NCBI GenBank assembly: GCA_004558485.1
Contig: SFCS01000006.1
Coordinates: 14,041 to 78,040, forward strand
DNA length: 64,000 nt
Source: Ruminococcus sp.
Lineage (GTDB): Bacteria; Bacillota; Clostridia; Oscillospirales; Acutalibacteraceae
Direction of reading: 5' to 3'
Below the pieces are notes generated by a model. That model had not been told where the DNA came from and ran no database searches. It worked only from the letters and a program-made list of their open reading frames with translations. This document shows, piece after piece, positions 23,059 to 30,622 of this stretch (its first letter is position 1; the number at the start of each line of letters is the position of its first letter). The translations under genes were made by a program, and so were the position numbers.

Positions 23059-24693
23059 TTAGGTTTGTATATCCACGCCGCGTTCCCGATTTTGACGGAT
23101 GAAGGCGGTCAGCGGATCGTTCGGCGTGTCCGCCGACGGTTTTTTCTTGATGCCGATGCGATAGGTGTTCCCCGTAACTTGCTTGATGGTGTTCACCAGA
23201 ATTTGCTTGTTGCCGTCACGGGTGACGAGCGCACGGAAGGTGTCATTGTCGGTGCAGACAAGCACGATGTCGCCGCGCAGCAGCGCCGTCGAGCCGACAA
23301 GCACGCCGCAGAGCGGGGGACATGCCGTTTCGAGCGCCTCCACCACCTCGCCCCAGGAAGAAAACGGCACTTCCGCATTTTCCGCCGCCGGTGCTACCGG
23401 TGCTGCCGGGGCTGCCGGTGCTGCCGGGGCTGCCGGTGCGGGTGCGGGAGCAGGTTCCTGCGCGGGCGCAGATTCTTGCGTCGGTGCGGGCTCTTGCATC
23501 GGTGCGGGCTCTTGCGTCGGTGCCGGAGCAGACGCCTGCGTGGGAGCTGACATCGGTCGGTTGTTTTCCAGTGCCGCTACACGGCGGGTGAGGGCGGCAA
23601 GGTCGTCGGACAATTCCGGACGGCACAGCCGCAAGACCGCCATCTCCATCTCCACGCGGCGGGACACGCCTCCGCGCAGACGGTCGAGCGTCTCCTGCAG
23701 CACCGCCAGGTGATGCAGCACCGTCGCCATATCGGTGGCGGCAGCGGCAGCTCTCAGCTGCTCCAGCTCCTCGGCAGAGACCACGACAAGCGCCGTCGGA
23801 TCCTTGACGGTCTTGACGATCATGATGTCGCGGCAATGCTCCACCCATTCGGCGCACAGCCGTTCCATGTCCTTTGACCCGCGATAGAGCGTGTCGATGA
23901 CGGCAAGCGCCTTTGCGGTGTCGCCGGCGGCGACTGCCGCAGACAATTCGAAAATGTGCGCCCTCCCCGCCAGTCCCGCGGCGGCGGTCACGACCTCGGC
24001 GGTCACCTCGCGGGAATGGGATACGCACTGATCGAGCAGGGAAAGCGCGTCCCGCATCGCGCCGTCGGACAGCCGCGCCAAAAGCAGCGCCGCGTCATCG
24101 GTGACGGAAAAGCCCTCCTTGTCCGCCACAAAGCGGATGCGCGCCGCGATGTCGGCGGGGGTGATGCGGGTGAAATCAAACCGCTGACAGCGGGACAAAA
24201 TCGTTGCGGGCAGCTTGTGCACCTCGGTGGTCGCCAGGACAAAAATGACATGCGCGGGCGGCTCTTCCAAGGTTTTGAGCAGCGCGTTGAACGCACCCGC
24301 AGACAGCATGTGCACCTCGTCGATGATATACACGCGGTATTTTGCGGCGGCGGGGGTGAAGTTCACTTCCTCCCGCAGCTCGCGGATGCTGTCGACGCCG
24401 TTGTTTGACGCGGCGTCGATCTCCACCACATCCAAAATCGAGCCGTCGTCGATGCCGCGGCAGATCTCACACGCGTTGCAGGGATCGCCGTCCACGGGGG
24501 ACAGACAGTTGACTGCCTTGGCAAGAATTTTGGCACAGGTGGTCTTTCCCGTACCGCGACAGCCGGTGAACAGATAGGCATGCGCCGGTGTGCCGTTTTT
24601 GATCTCGTTGCGCAGCGCGGCAGTCACCGTTTCCTGTCCGCAGACATCGGAAAAGGTCTGCGGGCGATATTTGCGATACAGCACCTGATACAA
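23059..24693 (-). CDS. dnaX: DNA polymerase III subunits gamma/tau
   Basis: 544 residues. AAA+ clamp-loader domain: Walker A GCRGTGKTT near residue 43, zinc Cys set (CNACEICRG), Walker B VYIIDEVHML and sensor-1 VLATTEVHK. A repetitive Pro/Ala/Gln linker at about 385-440 leads to a C-terminal tau-like domain (SSWGEVVEALETACPPLCGVL). TTG 24693 is the start: AAAGGAG lies 8 bases upstream and homology begins at LYRKYRPQTF. No slippery heptamer typical of programmed frameshifting was noticed. It lies downstream of the SRP RNA. Confidence 0.96.
   Translation of the reverse strand: MYQVLYRKYRPQTFSDVCGQETVTAALRNEIKNGTPAHAYLFTGCRGTGKTTCAKILAKAVNCLSPVDGDPCNACEICRGIDDGSILDVVEIDAASNNGVDSIRELREEVNFTPAAAKYRVYIIDEVHMLSAGAFNALLKTLEEPPAHVIFVLATTEVHKLPATILSRCQRFDFTRITPADIAARIRFVADKEGFSVTDDAALLLARLSDGAMRDALSLLDQCVSHSREVTAEVVTAAAGLAGRAHIFELSAAVAAGDTAKALAVIDTLYRGSKDMERLCAEWVEHCRDIMIVKTVKDPTALVVVSAEELEQLRAAAAATDMATVLHHLAVLQETLDRLRGGVSRRVEMEMAVLRLCRPELSDDLAALTRRVAALENNRPMSAPTQASAPAPTQEPAPMQEPAPTQESAPAQEPAPAPAPAAPAAPAAPAAPVAPAAENAEVPFSSWGEVVEALETACPPLCGVLVGSTALLRGDIVLVCTDNDTFRALVTRDGNKQILVNTIKQVTGNTYRIGIKKKPSADTPNDPLTAFIRQNRERGVDIQT
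23391..23550. repeat. tandem repeats inside dnaX encoding the Pro/Ala-rich hinge
   Basis: An 18-base unit (GGTGCTGCCGGGGCTGCC) repeats about twice, followed by 18-24-base units around TTGCGTCGGTGCGGGCTC. They encode APAAPAAPA and APTQEPAPMQEPAPTQE. The number of units probably varies between strains without harming the clamp loader. Confidence 0.7.
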
Positions 24694-24729
24694 GGCTGTC
24701 ACTCCTTTGCAGAAAAATACCGTAGGCAC

Positions 24730-24862
24730 TCCGGCATACGGACGGACAGGCGGACTGCGGCGCACGGAGACAGCTGCTTAATGCTGCTCGGTTCCCCGCC
24801 TGACATGGTTCACAGCGCACCGTCGCGCAGGACCCATCCGTCCGTATGCCGGAATGTATACG
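24730..24862 (-). ncRNA. ffs: signal recognition particle RNA (small bacterial type)
   Basis: The minus strand carries the SRP apical domain core GAACCATGTCAGG, an internal GGGGAACCGAGCAGC and ATTAAGCAGC, closed by a long outer stem (GGCATACGGACGGA with TCCGTCCGTATGCC). Its location just upstream of dnaX is the standard Firmicute arrangement, and a near-consensus promoter precedes it. The exact ends are estimated from the outer stem. Confidence 0.92.
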
Positions 24863-24871
24863 GCATCTCTT

Positions 24872-24900
24872 ATTATATGTGTACGGCGGCGAAAAGTCAA
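24872..24900 (-). promoter_or_regulatory. strong sigma-A promoter of the SRP RNA
   Basis: Minus strand TTGACT (24895-24900), 17-base spacer, TATAAT (24872-24877), about 10 bases before the RNA's outer stem. It may also drive dnaX-ybaB-recR-smpB. Confidence 0.88.
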
Positions 24901-24910
24901 GAGCGCCGCG

Positions 24911-24940
24911 AAAAAATAAGGCTGCGCAAAGCGCAGCCTT
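24911..24940 (-). terminator. terminator of rpsT
   Basis: Stem AAGGCTGCGC/GCGCAGCCTT with an AAA loop, followed on the minus strand by TATTTTTT, 11 bases after the rpsT stop. Confidence 0.88.
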
Positions 24941-24951
24941 ACAGATTGTCC

Positions 24952-25203
24952 TCACGCATTCGCTTTTTTAGCGAGGGCGGACTTTTTCCTTGCAGCCGTA
25001 TTCTTGTGCAGGAGACCCTTTGCAGCAGCCTGATCGATCTTCTTGACGGCGGCTTTCAAGGCTTCTTCCTTGTTCTCACCGGCAGCGATGGCGGCGTTCG
25101 CGTTCTTGATCTCGGTTTTCAGAGCGGAGCGGGCAGCTTTGTTGCGGGCGGCCTTCACCGCGTTGACCTTCACGCGCTTCTTGGCGGATTTAATATTGGG
25201 CAT
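24952..25203 (-). CDS. rpsT: 30S ribosomal protein S20
   Basis: 83 residues, Lys/Ala-rich and helical: PNIKSAKKRVKVNAVKAARN, then GLLHKNTAARKKSALAKKA, the S20 signature that binds 16S rRNA. ATG 25203 with GGAGG 6 bases upstream is preferred to an in-frame GTG two codons earlier. It is monocistronic with its own promoter and terminator, and divergent from gpr. Confidence 0.96.
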   Translation of the reverse strand: MPNIKSAKKRVKVNAVKAARNKAARSALKTEIKNANAAIAAGENKEEALKAAVKKIDQAAAKGLLHKNTAARKKSALAKKANA

Positions 25204-25245
25204 GGTCACACCTCCTAAACAGCAAATTCAAATCACGCACACAAT

Positions 25246-25274
25246 ATAGTAGCACCCTTTTTCAAAAAAAGCAA
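25246..25274 (-). promoter_or_regulatory. sigma-A-type promoter of rpsT
   Basis: Minus strand TTGCTT (25269-25274), 17-base spacer, TACTAT (25246-25251), about 43 bases before the ATG. Confidence 0.55.
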
Positions 25275-25285
25275 CTGTTTTTTTC

Positions 25286-25315
25286 GGAATATCCCGATTT
25301 TTTTCACGGATACTA
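25286..25315 (+). promoter_or_regulatory. forespore (sigma-F/G-type) promoter of gpr
   Basis: GGAATA (25286-25291), 17-base spacer, GATACTA (25309-25315), near the sigma-G consensus with CATACTA-like -10. It lies 29 bases before gpr, whose Bacillus homologue is transcribed in the forespore. The expected sigma-A boxes are absent. Confidence 0.6.
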
Positions 25316-25344
25316 GTGAAAACGAGAAAAAAAGAGGGAGAACT

Positions 25345-26226
25345 ATGCAACTGCGCACCGATCTGGCGCTCGAAGCGGTCGCCATGGCGGGGGAAACACT
25401 GGGGGAGGCGGATCGCACGCTGTTCGAGCAGGAGCGGGCGGGCATCACCGTCACCCGCCTCACGGTCAAAAGCGAAAGGGCGGCGGCGGTGTATGACAAG
25501 CCGTGCGGAGAATATGTGACGCTGGCGCTGCCGCCGCTCTCGGACGACGAAAAAAAGCTGCTCGAGGCGGCGACGCTGGCAGCGGAGGAGATTGGCCGCT
25601 TTTTGCCAAAGGAGGGGACGGTGCTGACGGTGGGGCTGGGCAACCGCGCCATCACGCCGGACGCGCTCGGTCCGCGCGCGGCGGATATGGTGCTTGCCAC
25701 CCGCCACATACAGGGTGAATTTGCCCGCAGTGTGGGGCTCTCCGACCTGCGCCCGTCGGCGGTGGTCGTGCCGGGGGTGCTCGGACAGACCGGCACGGAG
25801 AGCGGGGAGCTGGTGCGTGGGGTGTGCGGCGTGGTGCGCCCCGCCGCCGTCATCGCCGTCGATGCGCTTGCCGCCCGCAGCGTGGCGAGGCTCGGCTGCA
25901 CGGTGCAGGTATCGGACACCGGCATTGCCCCGGGTGCGGGCGTCGGCAACCATCGACTGCCGCTGTGTGCGAAAACGCTCGGCGTGCCGGTCATTGCGGT
26001 CGGCGTGCCGACGGTGGTGGACGCGGCGACGGTCGCCGCCGATTGCGGCGCGGACGCGGAAACGGTCGAGCGCATTGCGCCTGCGGCAAGACGCCTGGTG
26101 GTGACGCCGCGGGAGATCGATCTGCTCATCGGCAGAGCCGCCCGCCTTGTCGCGGCGGCGATCAACGCCGCCCTGCAGCCCGACTATGCACCGCTCGAGC
26201 TGATTTCTCTGGCGCTGGATTCATAA
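25345..26226 (+). CDS. gpr: germination protease GPR (spore SASP endopeptidase)
   Basis: 293 residues. RTDLALEAVAMA at the N-terminus corresponds to the propeptide/processing region. TVGLGNRAITPDALGPRAADMVLATRH, VVVPGVLGQTGTESGELVRGV and VSDTGIAPGAGVGNHR are the conserved core of the A25 peptidase family, which degrades small acid-soluble proteins when spores germinate. RBS GAGGGAG. It is somewhat shorter than the Bacillus zymogen (~370 residues), in keeping with many clostridial members. Its presence is firm evidence of endospore formation. Confidence 0.93.
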   Translation: MQLRTDLALEAVAMAGETLGEADRTLFEQERAGITVTRLTVKSERAAAVYDKPCGEYVTLALPPLSDDEKKLLEAATLAAEEIGRFLPKEGTVLTVGLGNRAITPDALGPRAADMVLATRHIQGEFARSVGLSDLRPSAVVVPGVLGQTGTESGELVRGVCGVVRPAAVIAVDALAARSVARLGCTVQVSDTGIAPGAGVGNHRLPLCAKTLGVPVIAVGVPTVVDAATVAADCGADAETVERIAPAARRLVVTPREIDLLIGRAARLVAAAINAALQPDYAPLELISLALDS

Positions 26227-26249
26227 AATCCGGCGCACACACCATGCAA

Positions 26250-26326
26250 ATTTCCCTTGCCGTCCCCTGACGATGGGCGGCAAGGGGAATTTGACGGAGG
26301 ATGGGAAGCTTTGTTTCCCGTCCTCC
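26250..26326. terminator. two hairpins between the convergent gpr and mnmE genes
   Basis: Hairpin 1: TTCCCTTGCCG paired with CGGCAAGGGGAA (26250-26290). Hairpin 2: GGAGGATGGGAA/TTCCCGTCCTCC (26296-26326), which ends at the mnmE stop codon. U-tracts are weak, but together they probably end transcription in both directions. Confidence 0.6.
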
Positions 26327-27699
26327 TACTTTCCGACACAAAATCTGCGGAATACCTCGTCCACCACCGCCTCGGTGGTGCGCTCTCCCGTGAGGGACAA
26401 AATGGCGGCGACGGCATCGTCGATGCACACCGACACCGCATCCGGCGTCATGCCGATCGCCATGGCGTTTTGCGCCTCCCTGACGGCGGCAAGCGCATTT
26501 TCGGCGCATACACGCTGTCGTTCGGTCTGCAAAAGCGCCGTGTCCGGCTGCAGGCGGCAAACGCCGGTAACCTTCTCCACCGCCGCCCTCAGGCGGTCGG
26601 CGCCGTCTCCCGTTTTTGCCGACAGGAGCACGACGGCGGGCACGGCAGCGGCGATCTCGTCGACCTCGATCACCGTGCCGATATCCGTTTTATTGATGAC
26701 GGCGATCGCGGTTTCATTTTTCAGAGAGGCAAGCAGCGCGCGATCCTCCGCCGTGAGCGGTGCGCCGCCGTCGAACACCGCCAGCACCAGCGCCGCGTGT
26801 GCCATACGGCGGCGTGCCTTTTCGACACCGATCGCCTCAACGGCGTCGCCCGTGTCCCGCAGCCCCGCCGTGTCGGACAGGCGCAGCGTGACCTCGCCCA
26901 GCCGCACCGTTTCCTCCACGATGTCGCGGGTCGTGCCCGCGATGGGGGTGACGATGCTGCGCTCGCAGCCGGCAAGCAGGTTCATGAGCGTGGATTTGCC
27001 GACATTGGGGCTGCCGACGATAACGGTATCGATGCCCTCACGCAGCACCCGCCCCGCGTCGAAATCGGCGAGCAGCGCCGCAAGCGTCTCTTCGGCGTCG
27101 GCAAGGGTGGCGGACAGTGCCGCATCCGAAAGGTCGGGGATGTCGTCGTCGGGATAGTCAACAAAGGCGGAAAACTGCGCCGCCGTCGCAAGCAGGGCGC
27201 TTTTCACGCCGTCAAGACGGCGAGAAACGCTCCCTTCCTTTGCGGCGAGGGCGGTCTTGGCGGCAAGACTGCCGTCGGCGGCAATGAGCGACATGACCGC
27301 CTCCGCGCCGGAAAGATCGAGCTTGCCGTTTTCAAAGGCGCGGCGGGTAAATTCCCCCGCCTCTGCGGGACGCGCGCCCGCTGCATAGAGCGCGCGCAGC
27401 GTGCGGCGCAGCAGATACACGCCGCCGTGCAGCGACAGCTCCACGGTGTCCTCGCCGGTGTAGCTGTGCGGCGCGCGGAAAACGAGCGCCACACATTCGT
27501 CGATGACGCCCTCTTTGTCCGCCACATGCCCGAAGGCGGCGCGCCAGCCGCCGAGGGCGGCAAGCGGCTTTCCCGACACCGCACGGAAAACGCGGTCGGC
27601 AGTGCCGATCGCGTCGCTGCCCGAAATGCGCAAAACGCCCAGTCCCGCGGGCGCGGCGGGGGTGGACAGCGCAGCGATGGTATCCCTTTGCAAATTCAC
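26326..27699 (-). CDS. mnmE: tRNA uridine-5-carboxymethylaminomethyl GTPase MnmE
   Basis: 457 residues. N-terminal folate-binding domain (DTIAALSTPAAPAGLGVLRISG ... RPAEAGEFTRRAFENGKLDLSGAEAV), a G domain inserted in the helical domain with G1 GSPNVGKSTLMN near 228, G2 IAGTTRDIVEE, DTAGLRDT and NKTD, and the terminal FCVGK holding the catalytic Cys. It modifies U34 of several tRNAs with MnmG. GTG start at 27699 behind GAGAGGGA. The usual partners (jag, mnmG, rsmG) are not next to it in this window. Confidence 0.95.
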   Translation of the reverse strand: MNLQRDTIAALSTPAAPAGLGVLRISGSDAIGTADRVFRAVSGKPLAALGGWRAAFGHVADKEGVIDECVALVFRAPHSYTGEDTVELSLHGGVYLLRRTLRALYAAGARPAEAGEFTRRAFENGKLDLSGAEAVMSLIAADGSLAAKTALAAKEGSVSRRLDGVKSALLATAAQFSAFVDYPDDDIPDLSDAALSATLADAEETLAALLADFDAGRVLREGIDTVIVGSPNVGKSTLMNLLAGCERSIVTPIAGTTRDIVEETVRLGEVTLRLSDTAGLRDTGDAVEAIGVEKARRRMAHAALVLAVFDGGAPLTAEDRALLASLKNETAIAVINKTDIGTVIEVDEIAAAVPAVVLLSAKTGDGADRLRAAVEKVTGVCRLQPDTALLQTERQRVCAENALAAVREAQNAMAIGMTPDAVSVCIDDAVAAILSLTGERTTEAVVDEVFRRFCVGK

Positions 27700-27730
27700 G
27701 GTTTGTCCCTCTCTTTATCGGTATAGTAGA

Positions 27731-27759
27731 AGTATAGTGGAAAAGGGGACGATTGTAAA
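27731..27759 (-). promoter_or_regulatory. sigma-A-type promoter of mnmE
   Basis: Minus strand TTTACA (27754-27759), 17-base spacer, TATACT (27731-27736), 32 bases before the GTG. It overlaps the region just upstream of the spoIIP promoter on the other strand. Confidence 0.6.
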
Positions 27760-27760
27760 G

Positions 27761-27790
27761 GCATATTTTCGCCGATGGGGGCATATATAT
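27761..27790 (+). promoter_or_regulatory. sigma-E-type promoter of spoIIP
   Basis: GCATATT (27761-27767), 14-base spacer, CATATATAT (27782-27790), matching the mother-cell sigma-E pattern (ATATT, 14, CATAnnnT). It sits directly before the RBS AAGGGGG. spoIIP is sigma-E controlled in Bacillus. Confidence 0.7.
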
Positions 27791-27811
27791 TTGGGGAAGG
27801 GGGCGTGTCCG

Positions 27812-28948
27812 ATGAAACGCAGGCAGGTGATAAAACGCATAACGGCGCTTTTTCTGACGGCAGCGTCGGTGTTTCTGATCGGACAAGGCTCTCCCGCCTT
27901 TTGGGCGGGGCTCGGCAACCGTATCGCCCTTTTGGCGGTCGGTCTGCAAAAGCCGGAGGGCGGCGCAGCGGCGCTCAGCGCACAACTGCAGGCAAAGACC
28001 GCTGCGGCTACGCCCGCGACGACCGCTCCCGCCCCGACAACGGCGGCAACGACGGGTGAGACGACGGCACCGACGGATGCCGTACAGGCGGACAGCGCCA
28101 ATGTCACGCGCATCACGCTGCCGTCATGCAATGAGAAAGCGCCCGAAAAGGCGGCAAACGCGGGGGCTGTGTCCGAACAGAAAATCTCCCCCGGCAGCGA
28201 TCCCGTGGAGGGGGTCTGCGTGCGCAACCGCAGCGGCAAAGCATTGGACATCGCTGCCGCGCTGACGAAAACGCCGGACATCCATATCGACCGAAAAAGC
28301 GACCAACCGCAGGTGCTCATTGTCCACACCCACACGACCGAGGGGTATCTGACCTATGATGCGGGATTTTATAATCCGGCGGATGTGGAGCGCACGCAGG
28401 ATCACACGAAAAACATCTGCGCGGCGGGCGAGTCGATCGCCAAAGCGCTGCGCGCGGCGGGCATCGCCACGCTGCACGACACCACCGTGCACGATTATCC
28501 GAAATATACGGGCGCCTACAGCCGCTCGGAGCAGACGGTGAAGGCGGCAATGGAAAAATATCCGACGGTGAAGGTGGTACTGGATGTCCACCGCGACGCG
28601 ATGATCGCAAACGACACGCACACAAAGCCCACTGTCACGGTGAACGGACAAAAGGCGGCGCAAATGATGATCATTGCGGGCGTGGTGAGCACCGCGGCGC
28701 TGCCGCACCCAAACTGGGAGCAGAATTTTCGCTTCGCCGTGCGGCTGCAGCAGTCGCTTGCGACGACCTATCCCGACCTCATGCGCCCGCTGAGCCTGGT
28801 GGCGTCGCGGTATAACCAGCATCTGGCAAACGGCTATCTTCTGGTGGAGATCGGCACGGATGTCAACACGGTGAGCGAGGCGGTATATTCCGGTGAAATG
28901 TTGGGAAAAACATTAGCAAATCTGTTAAATTCAAATTGGGAGCGGTAG
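27812..28948 (+). CDS. spoIIP: stage II sporulation protein P (peptidoglycan amidase/endopeptidase)
   Basis: 378 residues. N-terminal transmembrane anchor (ITALFLTAASVFLIG), a low-complexity Ala/Thr/Pro linker, then the SpoIIP domain: VLIVHTHTTEGY (metal ligands), AGESIAKALRAAGIATLHDTTVHDYPKYTGAYSRSEQTVKAAMEKYP, VVLDVHRDAMI, NWEQNFRFAVRLQ and LLVEIGTDVNTVSEA. With SpoIID and SpoIIM it remodels septal peptidoglycan during engulfment. ATG 27812 follows AAGGGGG. The small membrane gene after it is probably co-transcribed. Confidence 0.93.
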   Translation: MKRRQVIKRITALFLTAASVFLIGQGSPAFWAGLGNRIALLAVGLQKPEGGAAALSAQLQAKTAAATPATTAPAPTTAATTGETTAPTDAVQADSANVTRITLPSCNEKAPEKAANAGAVSEQKISPGSDPVEGVCVRNRSGKALDIAAALTKTPDIHIDRKSDQPQVLIVHTHTTEGYLTYDAGFYNPADVERTQDHTKNICAAGESIAKALRAAGIATLHDTTVHDYPKYTGAYSRSEQTVKAAMEKYPTVKVVLDVHRDAMIANDTHTKPTVTVNGQKAAQMMIIAGVVSTAALPHPNWEQNFRFAVRLQQSLATTYPDLMRPLSLVASRYNQHLANGYLLVEIGTDVNTVSEAVYSGEMLGKTLANLLNSNWER

Positions 28949-28950
28949 GG

Positions 28951-29256
28951 ATGAAAAAAGCAAAGGGATTTTTCGGGGCGTTCACGGTGACGCTGTGCGT
29001 TTTGGGACTGGGTGCGGGGTTATTTGTCGCGGGCTATAATTCCCGCCGCATGGCAAAGGGGAGCGAGAGCGCCGCCTACCGCTTCGACGGCGGTACGCTG
29101 CTTCTGACCGACAGCGCGGGCAACACCGTGCGGCTCATGCCGGTGGCGGAGGAGGATCCGCGCGCGGCACTGCTGCCCGCGCCGCTGCGCGTTTGCGCGC
29201 ACGGGCTGCGGTTTCTTGCCGCTGCTGCCGAAAGGCTCAGCGAACGGCTGGGATGA
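28951..29256 (+). CDS. small membrane protein of unknown function downstream of spoIIP
   Basis: 101 residues. One hydrophobic segment (GAFTVTLCVLGLGAGLFVAG, about 9-28) then a short soluble domain (YRFDGGTLLLTDSAGNTVRLMP) and a C-terminal amphipathic helix. I do not recognise a family. The start is 2 bases after the spoIIP stop, so it is co-transcribed and probably expressed in the mother cell during sporulation. A terminator follows directly. Confidence 0.6.
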   Translation: MKKAKGFFGAFTVTLCVLGLGAGLFVAGYNSRRMAKGSESAAYRFDGGTLLLTDSAGNTVRLMPVAEEDPRAALLPAPLRVCAHGLRFLAAAAERLSERLG

Positions 29257-29289
29257 AAAAACCGCCCGTTGTGAAACGGGCGGTTTTTC
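29257..29289. terminator. bidirectional terminator between convergent genes
   Basis: AAAAAACCGCCCGTT/AACGGGCGGTTTTT: a perfect stem with A-run and T-run on either side, serving the spoIIP unit and the minus-strand gene that ends at 29288. Confidence 0.85.
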
Positions 29290-30523
29290 ATTTCAGATAG
29301 GTTTTCGCGTCAAAGTGCGTCAGGCGGATGTGCTTGCGATCGACCGTATAGGACAGATATACCGTGTCGCCCATGACCCGCGCAAACGGATAGAAAAGGC
29401 TTTCTCCCATGCGCACCACCGCAAGCGGGCGGCTGTTTGCGAGGTCGTCCCGATCGATGCGGACGATACCGAAGCCGTCGCGGTCGAGCGGTGCGTGGAA
29501 GAGATACAGCTCTCGGTTATACACGATGAAATCCGACCGCGACTGCGCGTCGCGGATGAGACAGGGCGTTGCCCACTTTTCGGTTTTGAGATCGTAATAG
29601 GTCAAAAAGCCCTGCTTGCAGTCGTCGTCCTGCCGCACGAAATAATACACCCGGTCCTCCAGCACATACACCGCGTTTTCCCACTTGGAAAGGTTCACGA
29701 AGTCCGGCGCAGCCACAAAGGTCCACTCGACAAGATCGCGGCTTTTGATGACGGCGTTGAGAAAACCGGAATACATGCCGGTGTAGTACCATTTCTCGCC
29801 GTTTTCCTCCCGCACGCTCAGCTTTTGCATGATGCCGATGTCGCTGAACATCTGCTTTACGGGGATGCCGTTCGCGGCAAAGGCGGACACGATGCCCGTC
29901 GCGGAAAAATCGTTCACGACCTCGCCCACCCGCAGACGGTTGGGGCGGACAGCGCTCATCGTGCGGCGGGAAAGGCTGAAGGTGCGGTAGAGCCGATAGT
30001 ATTTGTTGTCCACCGATGCCGTCCACGCGATATACAGCGCATCGCCGCCGATATAAAACAGGATGGTGTCATACACGCCTGTGACCGTTTTGCCGTCCAG
30101 CGTGTCGCCCACCTTCTGCACCGTCACGACGGTCATGTCGGCGGGATCGCCCTCGGGGCAGAACGCAAGACGCGCCTCCTGCTGATCTGCGCGCTCCTCG
30201 CCCGTGCCGGTGTTGGCATAATAGGTCATATAGATATAGCCGTCTATCTTCTCAAAGGTGGACACATGTACCATGCGGTCGGGGTCGCTCTGCCCGTTTT
30301 TGGCACAAAACGCCTCGTCGCGCTCAAAGTCCGCGATCCTGCCGCCGACAATGTCCGCCTTGAGCTGATCGCCCGTCGCCAGCGCGGCTTCATCATTGCC
30401 CGGTACGATATACCCGTGATAGCCGTTGATCGGCATATGCGCCTCGCTTTGTGCCGCCTTTGCGCACGGCTGATCCTCCGAAAAAATGTCCGTTGCCGGT
30501 TCTTCAAAAAATACTGTTTCCAT
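29288..30523 (-). CDS. beta-propeller, glycosidase-like protein of unknown specificity
   Basis: 411 residues without a signal peptide. Repeated strands such as DRMVHVSTFEKIDGYIYMTYYANTG, YIGGDALYIAWTASVDNKYYRLYRTF, WYYTGMYSGFLNAVIKSRDLVEWTFVAAPDFV and YYFVRQDD look like the blades of GH43/GH32-type five-bladed propellers, and the motif SRDLVEWTFV is typical of such enzymes. I could not pick out a secure catalytic triad. It is divergent from an AraC-type regulator, which suggests substrate-induced expression for some sugar or glycoside. The assignment to a fold is inference from pattern. Confidence 0.6.
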   Translation of the reverse strand: METVFFEEPATDIFSEDQPCAKAAQSEAHMPINGYHGYIVPGNDEAALATGDQLKADIVGGRIADFERDEAFCAKNGQSDPDRMVHVSTFEKIDGYIYMTYYANTGTGEERADQQEARLAFCPEGDPADMTVVTVQKVGDTLDGKTVTGVYDTILFYIGGDALYIAWTASVDNKYYRLYRTFSLSRRTMSAVRPNRLRVGEVVNDFSATGIVSAFAANGIPVKQMFSDIGIMQKLSVREENGEKWYYTGMYSGFLNAVIKSRDLVEWTFVAAPDFVNLSKWENAVYVLEDRVYYFVRQDDDCKQGFLTYYDLKTEKWATPCLIRDAQSRSDFIVYNRELYLFHAPLDRDGFGIVRIDRDDLANSRPLAVVRMGESLFYPFARVMGDTVYLSYTVDRKHIRLTHFDAKTYLK

Positions 30524-30549
30524 CGCACTCGCCCTTTCGTGGAATATGC

Positions 30550-30616
30550 TTGCATTATAGGTCAAAAAACGCTATAATACAAGTCAAAAGCAGCCTGTTT
30601 TCGGTCAAAAAACGCT
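30550..30616. promoter_or_regulatory. overlapping divergent promoters with two 14-bp repeats
   Basis: Plus strand: TTGCAT (30550-30555), 17 bases, TATAAT (30573-30578) for the AraC gene. Minus strand: TTGTAT (30577-30582), 17 bases, TATAAT (30554-30559) for the propeller gene. The two occupy the same DNA, so only one polymerase can bind. GGTCAAAAAACGCT occurs at 30560-30573 and again at 30603-30616, 43 bases apart: candidate AraC half-sites. Confidence 0.7.
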
Positions 30617-30622
30617 CGGGGT

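Noticed and set aside
23059..24693. Programmed frameshift producing a short gamma form of DnaX
   Set aside because: No A/G-rich slippery heptamer with a following hairpin and early stop was noticed near the end of the AAA+ domain. The repeat-encoded linker is in one frame.
24730..24862. tRNA or tmRNA between dnaX and rpsT
   Set aside because: No cloverleaf or T-loop. The GTCAGG...GGGGAACCGAGCAGC core and the dnaX neighbour identify SRP RNA.
27503..27811. Extension of spoIIP upstream to 27503
   Set aside because: That stretch is antisense to mnmE and includes the promoter. ATG 27812 has the RBS and begins the membrane anchor.
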